Of a DNA stretch of 64,000 nt, positions 23,550 to 35,664 are shown piece after piece. The translations under genes were made by a program, and so were the position numbers. Positions within the stretch are counted from its first letter, which is position 1, and each line of letters opens with the position of its first letter. Below the pieces are notes generated by a model. The model did no database searches. It was not told the DNA's origin and was given only the letters and a program-made list of their open reading frames with translations. The stretch is from Gnetum montanum (Eukaryota > Streptophyta > Gnetopsida > Gnetales > Gnetaceae), in NCBI GenBank assembly GCA_015680685.1, contig MNCI01037516.1, forward strand, positions 408,798 to 472,797. Direction: 5' to 3'.

Positions 23550-24357
23550 CTGCTACGCTGCATAGCGTAGCAGGCCATGTGGTTACTGATCAGATGAAAA
23601 AGATGCAATTTGCATACACTCAGTCCTCAAAGGTGACTGCATTGCTTCATTCCTGAAGTGTGACCAACATAACAAGGAAAAAACATGGCAATTGTTACAA
23701 AAGTTGTTCCATTTTGGGTGCTATGCTATGCTATGCTACACTATGTAGCACAACGTAGCTGGACAAGACAATCTTTTCCCAAACTGCCTTGACACGAGAA
23801 ACAAAATTGACCTTGCTTCAACCAGAAAAAATGCTTGTTTTACTGCCACCCCAAGACATGATCGACATCCCATGATAGAATGCTTGCAAAGTGAGTTAAA
23901 ATTCAAGCCAAAACTGGATGCTACAGTATGCTATGCTACACAATGTAGTACAGTGTAGCAGGATGACAATGCAAGAAAATATTTCGACAAGCTGTTCTAG
24001 CGAAAGAATTGCACTTGGCCACGCTTCGACCTCCAAAACTACCTATCCCACTTTGCCCTCAAGTCTTGATCAAAGTCTCCTAGCAAAGCATTGTAGGTTT
24101 TGACTCAAATTCATGCCAGACTGATTGCTACGTTGTGCTACGCTACATAGCATAGCATAGCGTAGAAAGGATTCAGAGCCTAAAAATGTCCCAAGGATGA
24201 AATCAGCAGATCCTAGGATCTTTCAACATGAAAAACAAGGTTGCCAATTATTGAAGTTGCTTGCCTAACCAGGCATCTGAATCATATTTTCAGTTATCTA
24301 CACAAAATTCATGCAAAAGAGGAGTGCTACACTATGCTACGCTGTATAGTGTAGTAG
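23550..24357. repeat. Periodic palindromes GCTACGCT/AGCGTAGC in U3 of E
   Basis: Palindromic clusters are centred near 23562, 23740, 23941, 24146 and 24341. The first has perfect 10-base arms CTGCTACGCT and AGCGTAGCAG around GCAT. Sequence just before later copies is also related (AAATTCATGCCA-like), so these are diverged tandem units of about 200 bp. The same set occurs in the 3' LTR. Confidence 0.8.
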
Positions 24358-24850
24358 GAAAAGTGTTCATGCTATGCCACTATGCTCGGTAGTGTAGATA
24401 GTGTAATACTCCTAGAGAAGCCTTAAGACATTGCCAGAAGTTCTAGAATTTGGTTGGCGATGGTCATCTCTGCTCCAGCATCTCCTTGACAAATAAGATC
24501 AATAGTTTGCTTTGTTTTGCATCCCCTGTTGAGCCCCGAAATTGTCTCTACACTTGTCCCTACTTGTAAGAGAGGGGAAGACCTGGTCCTAGAGTGTAGG
24601 CTCTACTTTGCATTTGATGTTAGCAGTTTTTGTAAAAAATTAGCAATCCCCTAGATTTCGGCACATGTAGTTTGAATGGTATGGTCATGGCGTAGTAGAT
24701 TTCACTTCCCACCTTGTTCCACTCGGCTTAGCATGTCAGTGTAACACTGCAGCATAGCACTACACGTCAGTGTAGCACATCCATAATTTGTGCCATGTGG
24801 GATCCAAGACACGTGGCATCCAAACCACATCTTTCTCCTACTCTTGGCCC

Positions 24851-24857
24851 TATAAAT
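24851..24857 (+). promoter_or_regulatory. TATA box, 5' LTR of E
   Basis: TATAAAT after GGCCC; the 3' LTR has TATAAATA at 42778-42785 in the same context. Confidence 0.65.
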
Positions 24858-25541
24858 GCCCTAGCAGAAAATGTTCAAGTGGTTGGCTTTATGGTGATTG
24901 GCTTCTAGAGATTAGTATTTTGGTAATTGGTCTTCTCGTAATTAGCTTTCACAAGGAGGTTGGCGAGTAAAAGGTTGGTGAGCAGCAAACCCCTACAGCA
25001 GTACTTCCTGGATCTCTTTTCAACCCAGCGTAACAGCCCAACAAGCACCGGCTCATCAGTTCCTATTAACATGCCATTGGCATCAGCCTAGGAGTTGTGA
25101 CCATATCGCTGCATTATTAGCTATGCCTGTCCAACACTGTACATTAGTTGTAAGCTTTCATAAGCTAAATAAAGATCAAATCCCCTGATTTTGGGGTGGT
25201 GCATTCTCTCACCCAAGTTCTTCTTTCATTTTGTTGTGGCATATATTTTGCATCATTGTGTATTAGTTCATGCTTATTGCTCATTTACATACTCTGATAT
25301 ACTTTTATTATTTTGTATGCTATGTTTTCCTTTGTTCTGATTTCTACGTGTCACATTTTAAAACCATTGTTCACAAAAGGTTATTGTACATCGTGTAAGT
25401 CCCTGTATGATTGACCAGACTATTCAGGGCACCCCATTTCCATTTTCTCCAGCACAACCCTCGCATGGATCTAGGGTTAGGCTATACACCTGATAACCTC
25501 TCCTTGCTCCAACCACCGACATTTTTAGACGTAATAGTTTT

Positions 25542-25558
25542 TGGCACTAGAAGAAGGG
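25542..25558 (+). other. Element E primer binding site
   Basis: TGGCACTAGAAGAAGGG starts 5 bases after the LTR. Element D has the sister sequence TGGCGCTAGAAGGAGTG in the same place. The tRNA was not identified with certainty; tRNA-Arg has been reported for Ogre elements. Confidence 0.7.
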
Positions 25559-25639
25559 CTTGAACCTCCGTGTTTGTTCTTTGTGCCACGGGTAATCCTG
25601 CATGTTGTTTGTACCCTGTTGCCAATAACCTACTAGCGT

Positions 25640-26260
25640 AGATGTGACACCCCTATGATTTTCTACGCATTGGGTGGTGTAGATTGGTCACCACGATGGT
25701 TCCTCTGGAACCCTGTAGGTCAAAATTCCAAGATAGTTTACTATGTTATGCCACTTGTGTCCCATGTAGCATGGTGTTTCTATTAGCGTAGTAAGTCCAA
25801 AACTATCTATTGTGTCATGCTATCAGTATTCTATATAGCGTAGTGACTCCACCAGCGTAACGGTTTCTGAACAGTTTATTGTGTTACGTTGACTATCTAC
25901 TATGTTACGCTAGACCATCTACTAAGTCACGCTGCCTACTTACCATGCCACACTACCTACATCTCGCGTAGCGTAGCAACCCTGTCAGTGTAGCAGTTCC
26001 TACATTATCCACTGTGATATGCTGATTGTCTACCACGTTACGCTACCTACGTCCCCTATAGCATAGCGACCCTATCAGTGTAGCAATTTTCAAACTATTT
26101 ACCGTACTATGCTACCTATCCACTACGTTACGTTGCCTGTGTCTTGTGTAGTGTAGTAATCCTATCAGTGTAGCACTTCCACTGTGTTACACTGTCTATT
26201 GCGTTACGCTGTGTACTATGTTGCACTGTCTACTACGTTACGCTACCATTTAGCATGAAA
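25640..26260 (+). repeat. Leader motif array of E (GTTACGCTACC type)
   Basis: Between the PBS and gag, more than a dozen diverged copies of YACGTTACGCTACC / GTGTAGC-type words lie at irregular short spacing. They are the same words that form the palindromes in the LTR. No coding frame. Confidence 0.75.
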
Positions 26261-26325
26261 ACCTACTATTTTTCAATTGTTCTCACACGTGTCTCTCCCT
26301 CTTACATCTCTTTCATGTAGAAAAG

Positions 26326-28910
26326 ATGAATCTAGCAACCACTTCGGTTCCCACCTCAAACTTGGAGGTATCCTACTCTATGTAGCATATGGTAGGTCCC
26401 AAGTGACTGCCCAGCCCAGTGCTAGTACTATGGTAGTCCCTTAGATTGCGACAAAAATCCCCTAAATGTTTGCCTCGAGACGAAGAGCGATACAGTTTTC
26501 TATGTGTAAAAATTCAAGCGAATACACCATTGGACCATCATGAATTTGAAGAGAAATGTAACTTTGAGTTCATCTATCGGAATAGGAAGGAGTTCATCCC
26601 TGCTCCTGATACCACTATCTCAATGACTAAAATGTATCAATGGGTGCTAAACCAACTTATACAATTAAGTAGGTCAAGGGAACGAGACACAACTTCCCAC
26701 TACGATGAACCCTTTCAAGATGGCCAAGAGGAGTTGGACTCCCACTTTGAAGGTGGTGGTCCAATCTATGCCACAGCTGTCCCTTCCGCCTCTATTGCTC
26801 ATTCACACTAGTCACAATTTCCCACCTCTGTTGCTACTACTATAACCTAGACCCTCTTTGGTGGTGGGTAGTCACCAAATGATGTCAACATATCAGCAAG
26901 TCAACCCTTCAACGTAATTTCTTAGCCAACCATCCTTTTCAGTCTATTTCAATTTTTCACCAAACATCTGTAATGCCAACACTGTTGCACATGCACACCA
27001 TGCTCTCGTCATAGTTGTATGTAAGTTATGTTCCTATCCCCTCCTCTACACCCATTCCACCATCGGTAGCAGCCCCAACCTTGGCTGCATGTTGGGAAAC
27101 AACAACCTCTTTTCCCACAACTCAATTATCTCATGTGCAGCAATATGCGCAACCCCAAACATACCAAGCTCCACATGTAACACAACTAAACATGGGGTTG
27201 TGGGCCGCTCCAACCAAGGGACAAATGACCACACCCATAGTGCCACCAATGGCAGCCACTCTAGCAACACCACCTACTAAATGACACCACTAGTAGGGGC
27301 TATTCAAACAATGCCCCCAAAGGGAATGACAATCACACCAGTAGCACCACCGATGATGGTTGCTTTGGTAGCCCCACAACCCCTTGTGACACCCCCAGGT
27401 TTGGACCAAGCTTTCTAGCTCATCCAGACACTTACTGATGAAATTAAATGACTTAAAGCAGCTAGCTCAATAACAGTCTAGGTTATGTACTTCTATTAGG
27501 ATGATCCAATTAGTCCAATCGTTCCTGCGCTAACGTTGCCTCCTGGGTACAACTACCACAATTCACAAAATACAATGGAGAGGGTGACCTAAATGCTCAC
27601 CTAGTTACATTCAAGTTTGAGTCCCTACTACTATAGCCATGACCCCATGCCATCATCCATGTATTTGCCATGTCCTTGAAGGGTAAAGCCTTAGACTGGT
27701 ACTGTGCACTTCCCTGTGCCTCAATCTCAACATTGGAAGAACTGTTAAGCCAATTTGTGACTTGCTTTAAGTATAACCTGAAGCGGAAGTCACTTTGGAT
27801 CAATTTATGAGCATTAAACAAGAGGCGCTAGAATTTGTGAAAAAGTTCATACAACAATGGAGCGCTACCCTAAATGAAATTCATGAACCAATCGTTGAGG
27901 CCCATTTACTAGCCATTTTCAAAGGTGCGGTAAATGATTTTATTAAATCCAAGCTATACTACTTGGCTCCACATTCCCTTAGCTAGGTGTTTGCTCAAAC
28001 CAAGAGTATCCAAGATGTGGCAGAAGCTAGTAGGGATCTAGCCTATGTAGCATATAAAAACGCACACACAAAGAAGGACAAGGAGAGAGGCAAAGCTATG
28101 ACAACCATAGTAGTTGTTATAGCCCATAAAACCAACAAGGGTAAACAAATGGACAAAGCATCTAAAACCCATGCCACAACCAACAGAACACCTAGCCCTA
28201 GTAGCGCTAGCCAACCTTCAACATTAGCAACTACTGCCCAAACTTCGGTGAGGTCAAATTTTGAGTTCAAGGACCGTTCAAAATATACTCCATTACCAAT
28301 CAAGCCATCTAAGCTTCTAAAATAATTACTAGGAGCTAGGAACATTCAACATAAATGGATGTCAAAGGAGGCTCTTAAATGACATCAGAGGTACTATGAA
28401 GTCCTTTGTGACCCCTCTATGGTTACATCTAATGACCCACCAGTACCTAGGAACTTTAGACTAGAGCACTTCTGCGATTATCATCAAGTGTGCAGGCATG
28501 ACATAGACTATTGCGTGGTACTGAAAGATGATATCCAATGAATGATTTATCAATGTAAGTTGGTCCTTGACGAGAGCAGTCTTGTTCAACAAAAACATCA
28601 ATCAATAAACATTTACAAAGACCTATTAAACACTAACAATACAGGTTATACTATTAATGCTATTGGTGTGGATGATAACATGGAGTTACAACATGAGCTG
28701 TTTATGATTCATGTACCTCCCCGCAACCTTGAAGCATCAACAACAACCAGGTCACAAATCCCATTTATCATTAAAGTCCTTCCTCAAACATTTATTGCAA
28801 CGTTTTTGCTTAAGACTACACCACCTGCTACCACTACAATGCATGCACCTTTCATTATCAAAGTGCCCAAGCATATAGCTCCCTCTACAACCCAAGGTCC
28901 AAGGATATAA
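26326..28910 (+). pseudogene. Element E Gag
   Basis: ATG at 26326 (MNLATTSVPTSN) in frame, with stops, with the open frame 26446-26811. That frame carries the N-terminal block YSFLCVKIQANTPLDHHEFEEKCNFEFI ... EFIPAP, matched in element D (YNFICVKIQANLPIDHMEREAKKNYELI). The capsid-like domain spans about 27540-28000, including IHEPIVEAHLLAIFKGAVNDFIKSKLYYL. A Tat-type zinc finger FCDYHQVCRHDIDYCVVLKDDI lies at about 28467-28540. Then comes a Thr/Pro-rich tail with FIIKVP repeats. Several frameshifts. Confidence 0.82.
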
Positions 28911-29444
28911 AGTACATCACAATGTTCCCATTCGAGGAAATGTGAAGCAAATCTAGCAGATAAGTTGGCTAGAGAACGTATTGCATTAGGCCCCCCTACG
29001 CCCACCCCTTTGTTGACCATGCCTATGACTTCATCATCGAGGGCTACGAGTAACACGCAACCACCATCCTTTGAGTCAACAAAGCCTATCATTCAATCTA
29101 AATCCACTCCTCCTTGGAAGATTCATCTTTTAGGACACATAGTAGAAGCAAAGATGAGCAAACAACCAAAAAATGGGCAAGATTTCCTAGATGCACTTTC
29201 GCAAGTTAAGAAAGATTTAAAGCAAAAGAATACAACATTAAGCTTGTATGACTTAATCATAACCTCTATGGTGCATAGTGAGGCCTTAGTTCACATGTTA
29301 GCATCTGTTTCGGTTACGGAAAACATGCCAGCTGAAGAGAAGGCTATCCATGCCATTCTACTTCCCCATGTGGCTGAAGAACCATGACCAACCTAGTTAA
29401 TATTTCAAGATAAATCCATCAAGGATGACCTTGAAAAGGGTCAA
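28911..29444 (+). pseudogene. Element E Gag-protease linker
   Basis: An open frame at 28965-29387 (140 codons) with a Ser/Thr/Pro-rich start and a helical part (KKDLKQKNTTLSLYDLIITSMVHSEALVHMLASV ... NMPAEEKAIHAILLPH). Element D has a collinear segment (KEMLKHKNTTFSLYELVRT ... at 51420 onward). Conserved between the two families but function unknown; presumably part of the Gag-Pro polyprotein. Confidence 0.6.
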
Positions 29445-29852
29445 GTGACTACTGATCCCATGTTTGTCATGATTTGGGTGGGTGAATACAAAATTCATAG
29501 AGTACACGTTGATGACGGGGCTGCCACTAATGTGATCCCATTTTCCATTATTGATAAGTCAGACCTAGTGGATCAAATCAAGTCCACAGCAACTTCCTAT
29601 CTGAAATCATTTAATGAAGCACGTGTCATAGTCAAAGGCACTACTGACATCAAATTTTTGGTAGGGGACCAATTTCTCACTAGCGTGGAATTCATTGTGG
29701 TGGAGGAGATGTCGAGGTTTAACTTGATCTTGGGGAAATCATGGTTAGCCCAATTAAGAGCAGTCTCCTCCTCCATACACCAAGAAATCCACCTACCCTA
29801 CACGGGTAGAGAGGTGGTGATATTTGGTGATGAAATAGCCCCCAAGCTATAA
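29445..29852 (+). pseudogene. Element E protease
   Basis: An open frame of 135 codons. The active-site loop is VHVDDGAATNVIP (DDGA at 29511-29522) and the C-terminal core is FNLILGKSWLAQLRAV. The residue after the catalytic Asp is Asp rather than Ser/Thr, a form shared with element D and so probably lineage-specific. It would process Gag-Pol. It is followed by a long gap before RT. Confidence 0.82.
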
Positions 29853-30164
29853 GCAATATAGACATAGAACAAGGGTCAGAGATAGAAATCTTTGAAAACG
29901 CATCACCCATCGACAATGAACCCCCATGTTTAATAGATGAGCTACCCAAAATTGCCAACTTAGACTAGTAAAACACTTGGGCTGAATTGTCTTTCCAAAT
30001 AGTAGACAACAACATAGAGGAATATCGTCACAAAGCTTCCCAGCTGTATGCTCTACCTAGCCCACAACGGGTTAGGAAACAATTGTGTAATTAGAGACTA
30101 CCTCTAATTCACTTCTATGAATCCTTGGCCTTAATACTCTTGTTTCTCTAGTCTTGATTTTGCA

Positions 30165-30225
30165 TTATGTTCACTATTTGCATTATGTCATTGTTTGCAT
30201 TATGACCATCATTTGCATTAATTAT
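30165..30225. repeat. Short tandem repeat TTTGCATTATG
   Basis: About four head-to-tail copies of a 15-17 bp unit containing TTTGCATTATG. Confidence 0.7.
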
Positions 30226-30229
30226 CTTG

Positions 30230-30480
30230 GTAATGGACCGGAATGGCCTTAAACTATTGCCATGGCCCGTTAATGCCTAAAACTAGCAATTGACCGTTGA
30301 AAATTATATCGCAATGGCCTGAAATGGCCTTAAACTATTACATGGCCAGAAATGGACTTAAACTATTGCATGTCCCGGCTTAAACTATTTCAATGGCTTA
30401 AAATGGCCTTAAATTAGGAATGGCCCGAAATGGCCTTAAACTAGCAATGACCCAAAATGGCCTTAAACTAGAACAAGGAG
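30230..30480. repeat. Minisatellite with TTAAACTA core (after protease of E)
   Basis: Repeated AATGGCCTTAAACTA words at about 30-bp spacing. Similar arrays occur before RT (35665-35820), after integrase (39390-39690) and in D (52440-52480, 52650-53000). Confidence 0.75.
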
Positions 30481-31590
30481 CCCACAAGGGGCCTGAACAC
30501 ATTAATAAAACATTGACCAAAAGAAATGAAATAAATGTTTCACTTTTTACTCTTCATTAAATTTGAGTCCATATAATAAGGGTTACAAAAAATAAAATGG
30601 AAAAATAAAAATAAAATTTTTTTGTTGTCACGCTACAAGTCTTCACCATTATCTTCATCTCTTACTCCACTAGGTCCCATGCCTCCATTTGGGTCCTGCA
30701 TAAAACAAAAACAAAATAATGAATCAAACTATGATTAGGCTCTCACAAAATAGACTATGATACAATAAAGAGTGGCTAATCTAAGATGGATCCATGTCCA
30801 TCTCTAGGGGTATCTTGTCCATGCCATCCGCTAAGAGTCATATAATCTCCTCCTTGGTCAAGTTTGCCCAATCTTCTTCCCCCAAGTCAACGCTTGCTGC
30901 AATCTTCCCCTTCTCCACAGCCGTCCAAGTGGGTGGCCCTGGAGAAAAGGTGGCGGTGGTGGTCTCCCTGGAGGGCAAGGTCATCTCCCTCTTAGGAGAC
31001 TCACTGACCACTACCTGTTGTGTAAATTTATCAAAGGACCTAGCAACACCGATCACATCAAGAAATAGCTTATGAGTATGCAACTCAACGGAAGCATCCC
31101 AATATTTTTGATGGTAGGCAGCACGTTCCAACTTGTACATGTGCTTATGGTTTTTTTGTGCTTACCCCCCATTCATATACCTTGGCACTGTAATCTTTCC
31201 AGTCCTGGTTTTTTTGGGCTAATAAATCCATCTACAAGTGTTGCTCAATTATCTCATGGGTAGCCTCATTTTTTCCCTGTACGGTTAATCATTATCTTGC
31301 ATAATTAATCATGGCCATACACCAGTTACCATCAGAAGTATCACGGGCTATCAAGAACTCATTCCTTAACCATAGATCTTCCAGTTTGATTGCTTGGCTA
31401 GCCTTCTCCTTTTCCAACTTTCAGAGGTCTTTGTTGACATGCTTGCACTCCCACAAAGATCGTGCTGAGTACAATGTGCATTTACTCACCTCCTCATACA
31501 CATTGTATGGTACATCGGTTACCTCTAGGGGGAGTTTATGTTTAGCTTCAACTTTGATCGCCTGTTGTGGGTCCCACTTCACCTGAAAAG

Positions 31591-31679
31591 CTATTATATC
31601 CAACATGAGGAAGCATTAGTCATGAGGCGATGGTAAAAATATAACAACACAGAGTGCAAATGTAGTAATGCAAACACAC
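31591..31679 (-). other. Predicted intron 4 of the antisense gene
   Basis: Minus strand: donor GTGTGTTTGC, acceptor GATATAATAG, 89 bp, phase 1. Confidence 0.65.
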
Positions 31680-31820
31680 CTATTTTCGGATCAATTTTCC
31701 TTAGGCGATCAATCATGTCATCGACTACCCCCTCCATAAAGGAAAACTTGTCTATGGTCTTGGTCCATGGTTGGATGCAAAATGAGGAGGAAGAATTGAG
31801 AGCTTTAGTAATGGTGTCCA

Positions 31821-31920
31821 CTGTGTAACAAATCATGTTAGCATGGTAAAGAAAAGGAAAAAAAAATTTGAAAAATAACAAAACTAAAAAATGAGATGAA
31901 CGACAGTGCAAAGCTCCTAC
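31821..31920 (-). other. Predicted intron 3 of the antisense gene
   Basis: Minus strand: donor GTAGGAGC, acceptor GTTACACAG, 100 bp, phase 1. The T-rich interior is typical of plant introns. Confidence 0.7.
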
Positions 31921-32217
31921 CCAGCAAACCCTTAGGGGTAAGAGCGGGGGGATCACCCATCAACACATTTCCAAGCAAATTGTCAAACTCACCGACATCA
32001 AATTGTAGCCCTTCCCCCTCAAGCTGACTTAATAATGTAGCGGCACCCTCAACTGTCATGTGCCCCTCAGGTGTTGGGGCACAATTTGCGAAAGGTTCAT
32101 TGGTAGCAGGGGCCTCTTCCTCTATGGCAGGGGCCTCCTCCTCTGTAGCTGGGGCCTCTTCTTCTTCTTCTATAACAGGGGCCCCTACCTCAAGGGCCAA
32201 AACTTCTTCTTCCTCAT

Positions 32218-32305
32218 CTATCAAACACATGTAAATTGAGAATGCTAATGTAATATAAAAGAAGGAAGGTAGTTATAGCTAATGGGACAATTAAACCATG
32301 CTCAC
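32218..32305 (-). other. Predicted intron 2 of the antisense gene
   Basis: Minus strand: donor GTGAGCATGG, acceptor TTTGATAG, 88 bp, phase 1; joins the basic segment to the acidic EEEAPA exon. Confidence 0.7.
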
Positions 32306-33357
32306 CAGTAGATGTAGGCTACACTTTGTGAACCTTGATTTGTAACCTTTTGCCTCTTTCTTCATTGATGCATAGAGGTTCTTCCACGGGACAAGACTTC
32401 TTGCATAGCAACTTTGATTTTATTGTTTCAGCAATGAGGCGTGCCCTCCTTACCACATTACTTGTGTTAGTGGGAGGCACTCGTCCAACATTGTTTGGTG
32501 CATGAAAGGGCCGTGCCACCTGATCCCTTGTTATTATCAAAAAATATTTTCCAATAGCTTCAAGGGGGTCTTGGGATTAAGTGGTGCAGAACACTTGGTA
32601 GATCCATGGTTTGGATATTTGGGTGCGATCTTGTAGCACCCAGATGCCATTCTCTCGGACCACCAAGAATTTAGTGAATCATCGTAGGTAAGCAGTGAAA
32701 AAGGCAAAATGCACATCAAAACGTGCATCAAGCTTCTCAAAAAGCTTAATCATTTCAGCCCGCAAACCCTTGGTGAGGTACTTGGCCCAATTATAGTGAG
32801 TCTCTTCTTTCATAACATCCTGCATAACCCAAGCTTGCTCTACCCCAAGGATTTTCCCTTGGGAGAGTAATTTGGGAAAAGTGCTAGCCCAAAAGATAGG
32901 GTAAACCTTATTGGCTATCTCTAGTTTGACCTTATGCATGTAAATCTCCTTTCAATCTTTGCTCGCCCCTAGCCACTCTTTTATGTTCCCTCAATGGTTT
33001 ACTTATCTATCAGTCTTCTCTCCTACCTATAAGCCATCAGAAGGGACACCAAAGAGATTTGTGAAAAGGCTGTTGGTGATCTCAAACACCACCCACACAT
33101 CATGCACTTGTGTGCGAAAGCAATCAACCCTTTTCAAAAAAGAATCAACAAGGGCAAGCATCTCTATTGCCAGAATGCTTGGATTTATTGCTAAAAATAG
33201 GTCCATAAGCCCAACCTCCTGAAAATTTTGAACAAGGGTGGCTGGGCCCCATTGCATAACTAGCGTTGTGTCTCGTCCACATCACTATACTTGAAGAAGA
33301 GGTTAGTTTCATCATGACCTGAGGTGACTACCATAACCTCTTGGGATTCAACTACTA

Positions 33358-33456
33358 CTGTAATAATCATATAAAATGATAAAAATAACAAAGACAATGC
33401 AATCAATCAATTGATCAATCAAGAGCATATTAAGGGACATGCATAACTTAACTCAC
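33358..33456 (-). other. Predicted intron 1 of the antisense gene
   Basis: Minus strand: donor GTGAGTTAAG, acceptor TTATTACAG, 99 bp, phase 1. Confidence 0.65.
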
Positions 33457-34309
33457 CAGATGCGAATGGCATGGGGAATGGTGGCATTTCCACCAGAACT
33501 TCTTCCATGGTAGGTGCACATCGGGAGGTCCATTCGCCATCCAACCATCCAAGTTCTTCGCACTTCAGGTAGAACTTGGCATACTTGGTTGGATAGGTCC
33601 TAAACTTGATTCTAGGTTATTCTATAATGTCAGGGTGCACATTTTCGGTAGAAGAGAACTCTTGTAAGGCTCTTTGGGCCAATGACAATGTCCCATCTTG
33701 ATCATGGAGCCCATCCTTATCAATTACAAACTTGACGATATATAGAATGTAATAAAAATTTTAACTATGTAAGACAAACAATATAACATCTTTAAAACAT
33801 CTTCATAGGACTCACCCGTTACAACAGTAGATGGTCCTAGGTGGATTCTTGAAGAAAGTGCCCACGTGACGAACAACAAATAAAGTGTTGTTTTTATGGT
33901 AACACTTAAATTCGGGCAAAGCCCAAATTCAACACAAGTGCCTCAAGCCTCTTGGACGTTGATTTGAGCTCCTGGTCCCTTCTTCTTGAATAGACCCATC
34001 AGCCATAAACTTTAAGATGCCTCAGTTTGCCTTGGGCAACAACGTTTCAACAAGAACAACGGTTGTCTTGGCCGACAAGTGTGACCACACTATCACACTA
34101 AACTAGCAAAGGAGGAACTCTAGGAACTCTTGCACACCTTCCTGAAACCAAATCGCCTAGTCCCTTACTCATGTGTGAGGAGGGGGGACATTGGCCATAG
34201 GTGCACTTACGCAGCATAGAACTCTGACTAGCTCAAGCACAATCAAGATGGGTTTCAAGATGACCTTGCATGGCATAGCACAAAGCATTAGTACAATGTT
34301 CAAGTGATG

Positions 34310-35640
34310 GTTACTAAATAGCGTAGCGTAGCCCCTGGTGTACAAAATTATTCCAAGTATGAAATAGTATGTCCCTGACATGATGAAACAAAGCCAAACA
34401 TTTGTCAAGTATAAGTTCCACTTTTATGACTTGTCTTGTGTAGCGTAGTAGCTGCATTATATGTAGTGTAGCAGGGTGTTACATGTAATGTAGCATAGTA
34501 GGAACGCCCTACACAGCATAGTGGCTATGTTACACGTAGCAGGTATGCCTTGCATAGCATAATGGCTACGTTACATGTAGCAGGTACGCCCTGCACGCAT
34601 GGAAGCTACATTACACATAGCGTAGCATAGTAGGTACACCCTACACAACATAACGGCTACATTATGCATAGCATAGCATAGCATGCACACTTTGCACAGA
34701 GTAGTGGTTGCACTATGCATAGCATAGCATAGTGAGTGCACCTCATGCAGAGTAGCGAACTATGTCACGCACAACGCCACAACTATGTCCCATGTAGCAT
34801 AAAAGTTGCATCATGCATAACGTAGTAGTGTAGCAACATAGCAGCGTAGCATAACAGTATGACAATGTAGCACCGAAAACACAACGCAACCTGTTGGTCA
34901 TGCCGACAAGGATAACATAACCTAAGAAAAAAAAACATAACATTTACATAGCCCTTGGCCTTGTCCTGTTGCATGAAATGAAACAAAAGTAAATCGGAAC
35001 GTGTGCTACATTACCTAGGATGCATGTAATGCTACCAGGGACGCAGGACATGCTGCCTAGAACCTCAAAAACCCTCAAAATGATACATCACCCCCACCCA
35101 CAACAATAGCGATCATGGTAGTGACACGCAGTCATCATAGCATAGTAGCTGCCATGGCGACAACAGTAGTCTAATGCAACAAATCACACAATGTGGGCAA
35201 AGGTAGCGTAGTGACTTACTGGGTGGATGGGGTTTATTGCCGTTCCTCAATGCGTGCCCTAGGGAGATAATGTAGGGTGTGCTCCCCTTCATCTACATTG
35301 GCAAGACCCTGATGCCTATGTTGGCTCTTGCATGCCATTGTCCTACTGACAAACTCAGGTGTATTGACTGCTATGCTACATCTGCTATGCTGTCTCTCAA
35401 CCCAACCATGGTACGCTCTAGGTGTAGCTTTGACAATGAAAGTGACAAGATTACCATGGGTAATCCCCTATTTATAGCCTATGTGGTTAAAACACCTGTT
35501 ACCTTTTGCGGTGTTCCATGTCCCACATGTAACGTGGGACATTCTACATCCCATGCCCCTATCTATTGTAGCATAGCATTGGACACCCCATGTCTACTGT
35601 AGCGTAGCACGTAGTTGCAGCGTAACATGTAAATACACCA
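34310..35640 (-). repeat. Inverted motif array upstream of the antisense gene
   Basis: Many copies of TAGCGTAGC, TAGCATAGC and ACGTAGCAGG words, the reverse complements of those in the sense leader (25640-26260). They are densest at 34310-34880 and sparser to 35640. Seen from the antisense gene, the array sits 5' of its start just as the leader array sits 5' of gag. Confidence 0.65.
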
Positions 35641-35664
35641 AAATTTTCACCTCATTTTCATAAT

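Larger units (their letters stand above)
23213..25536 (+). repeat. Element E 5' LTR (2,324 bp)
   Basis: Starts TGAAACACC; its end aligns with TGTAACA of the 3' LTR (here decayed to CGTAATA). U3 contains five palindrome-forming clusters of GCTACGCTA-type motifs with a spacing of about 180-205 bp. TATA box at 24851-24857. Aligns throughout with 41140-43460. Confidence 0.93.
30781..34006 (-). pseudogene. Antisense intron-containing gene inside element E
   Basis: Minus-strand gene-like structure. Four GT-AG introns are readable: 33456-33358 (99 bp), 32305-32218 (88 bp), 31920-31821 (100 bp) and 31679-31591 (89 bp). All interrupt the frame after the first codon position, and the 297-bp and 141-bp exons between them are fully open. 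A further donor (33815-33810) may mark an upstream intron. A possible start is 34006 (MADGSIQEEG) and the stop is at 30783-30781. The product has an N-terminal part (KFYLKCEELGWLDGEW), a central part (open frame 32939-32679), an acidic EEEAPA-type repeat (32217-32100), and a probable coiled coil plus a Lys/Asp/Glu-rich C-terminus. At least three stops or frameshifts are present. No family recognised. Confidence 0.62.
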
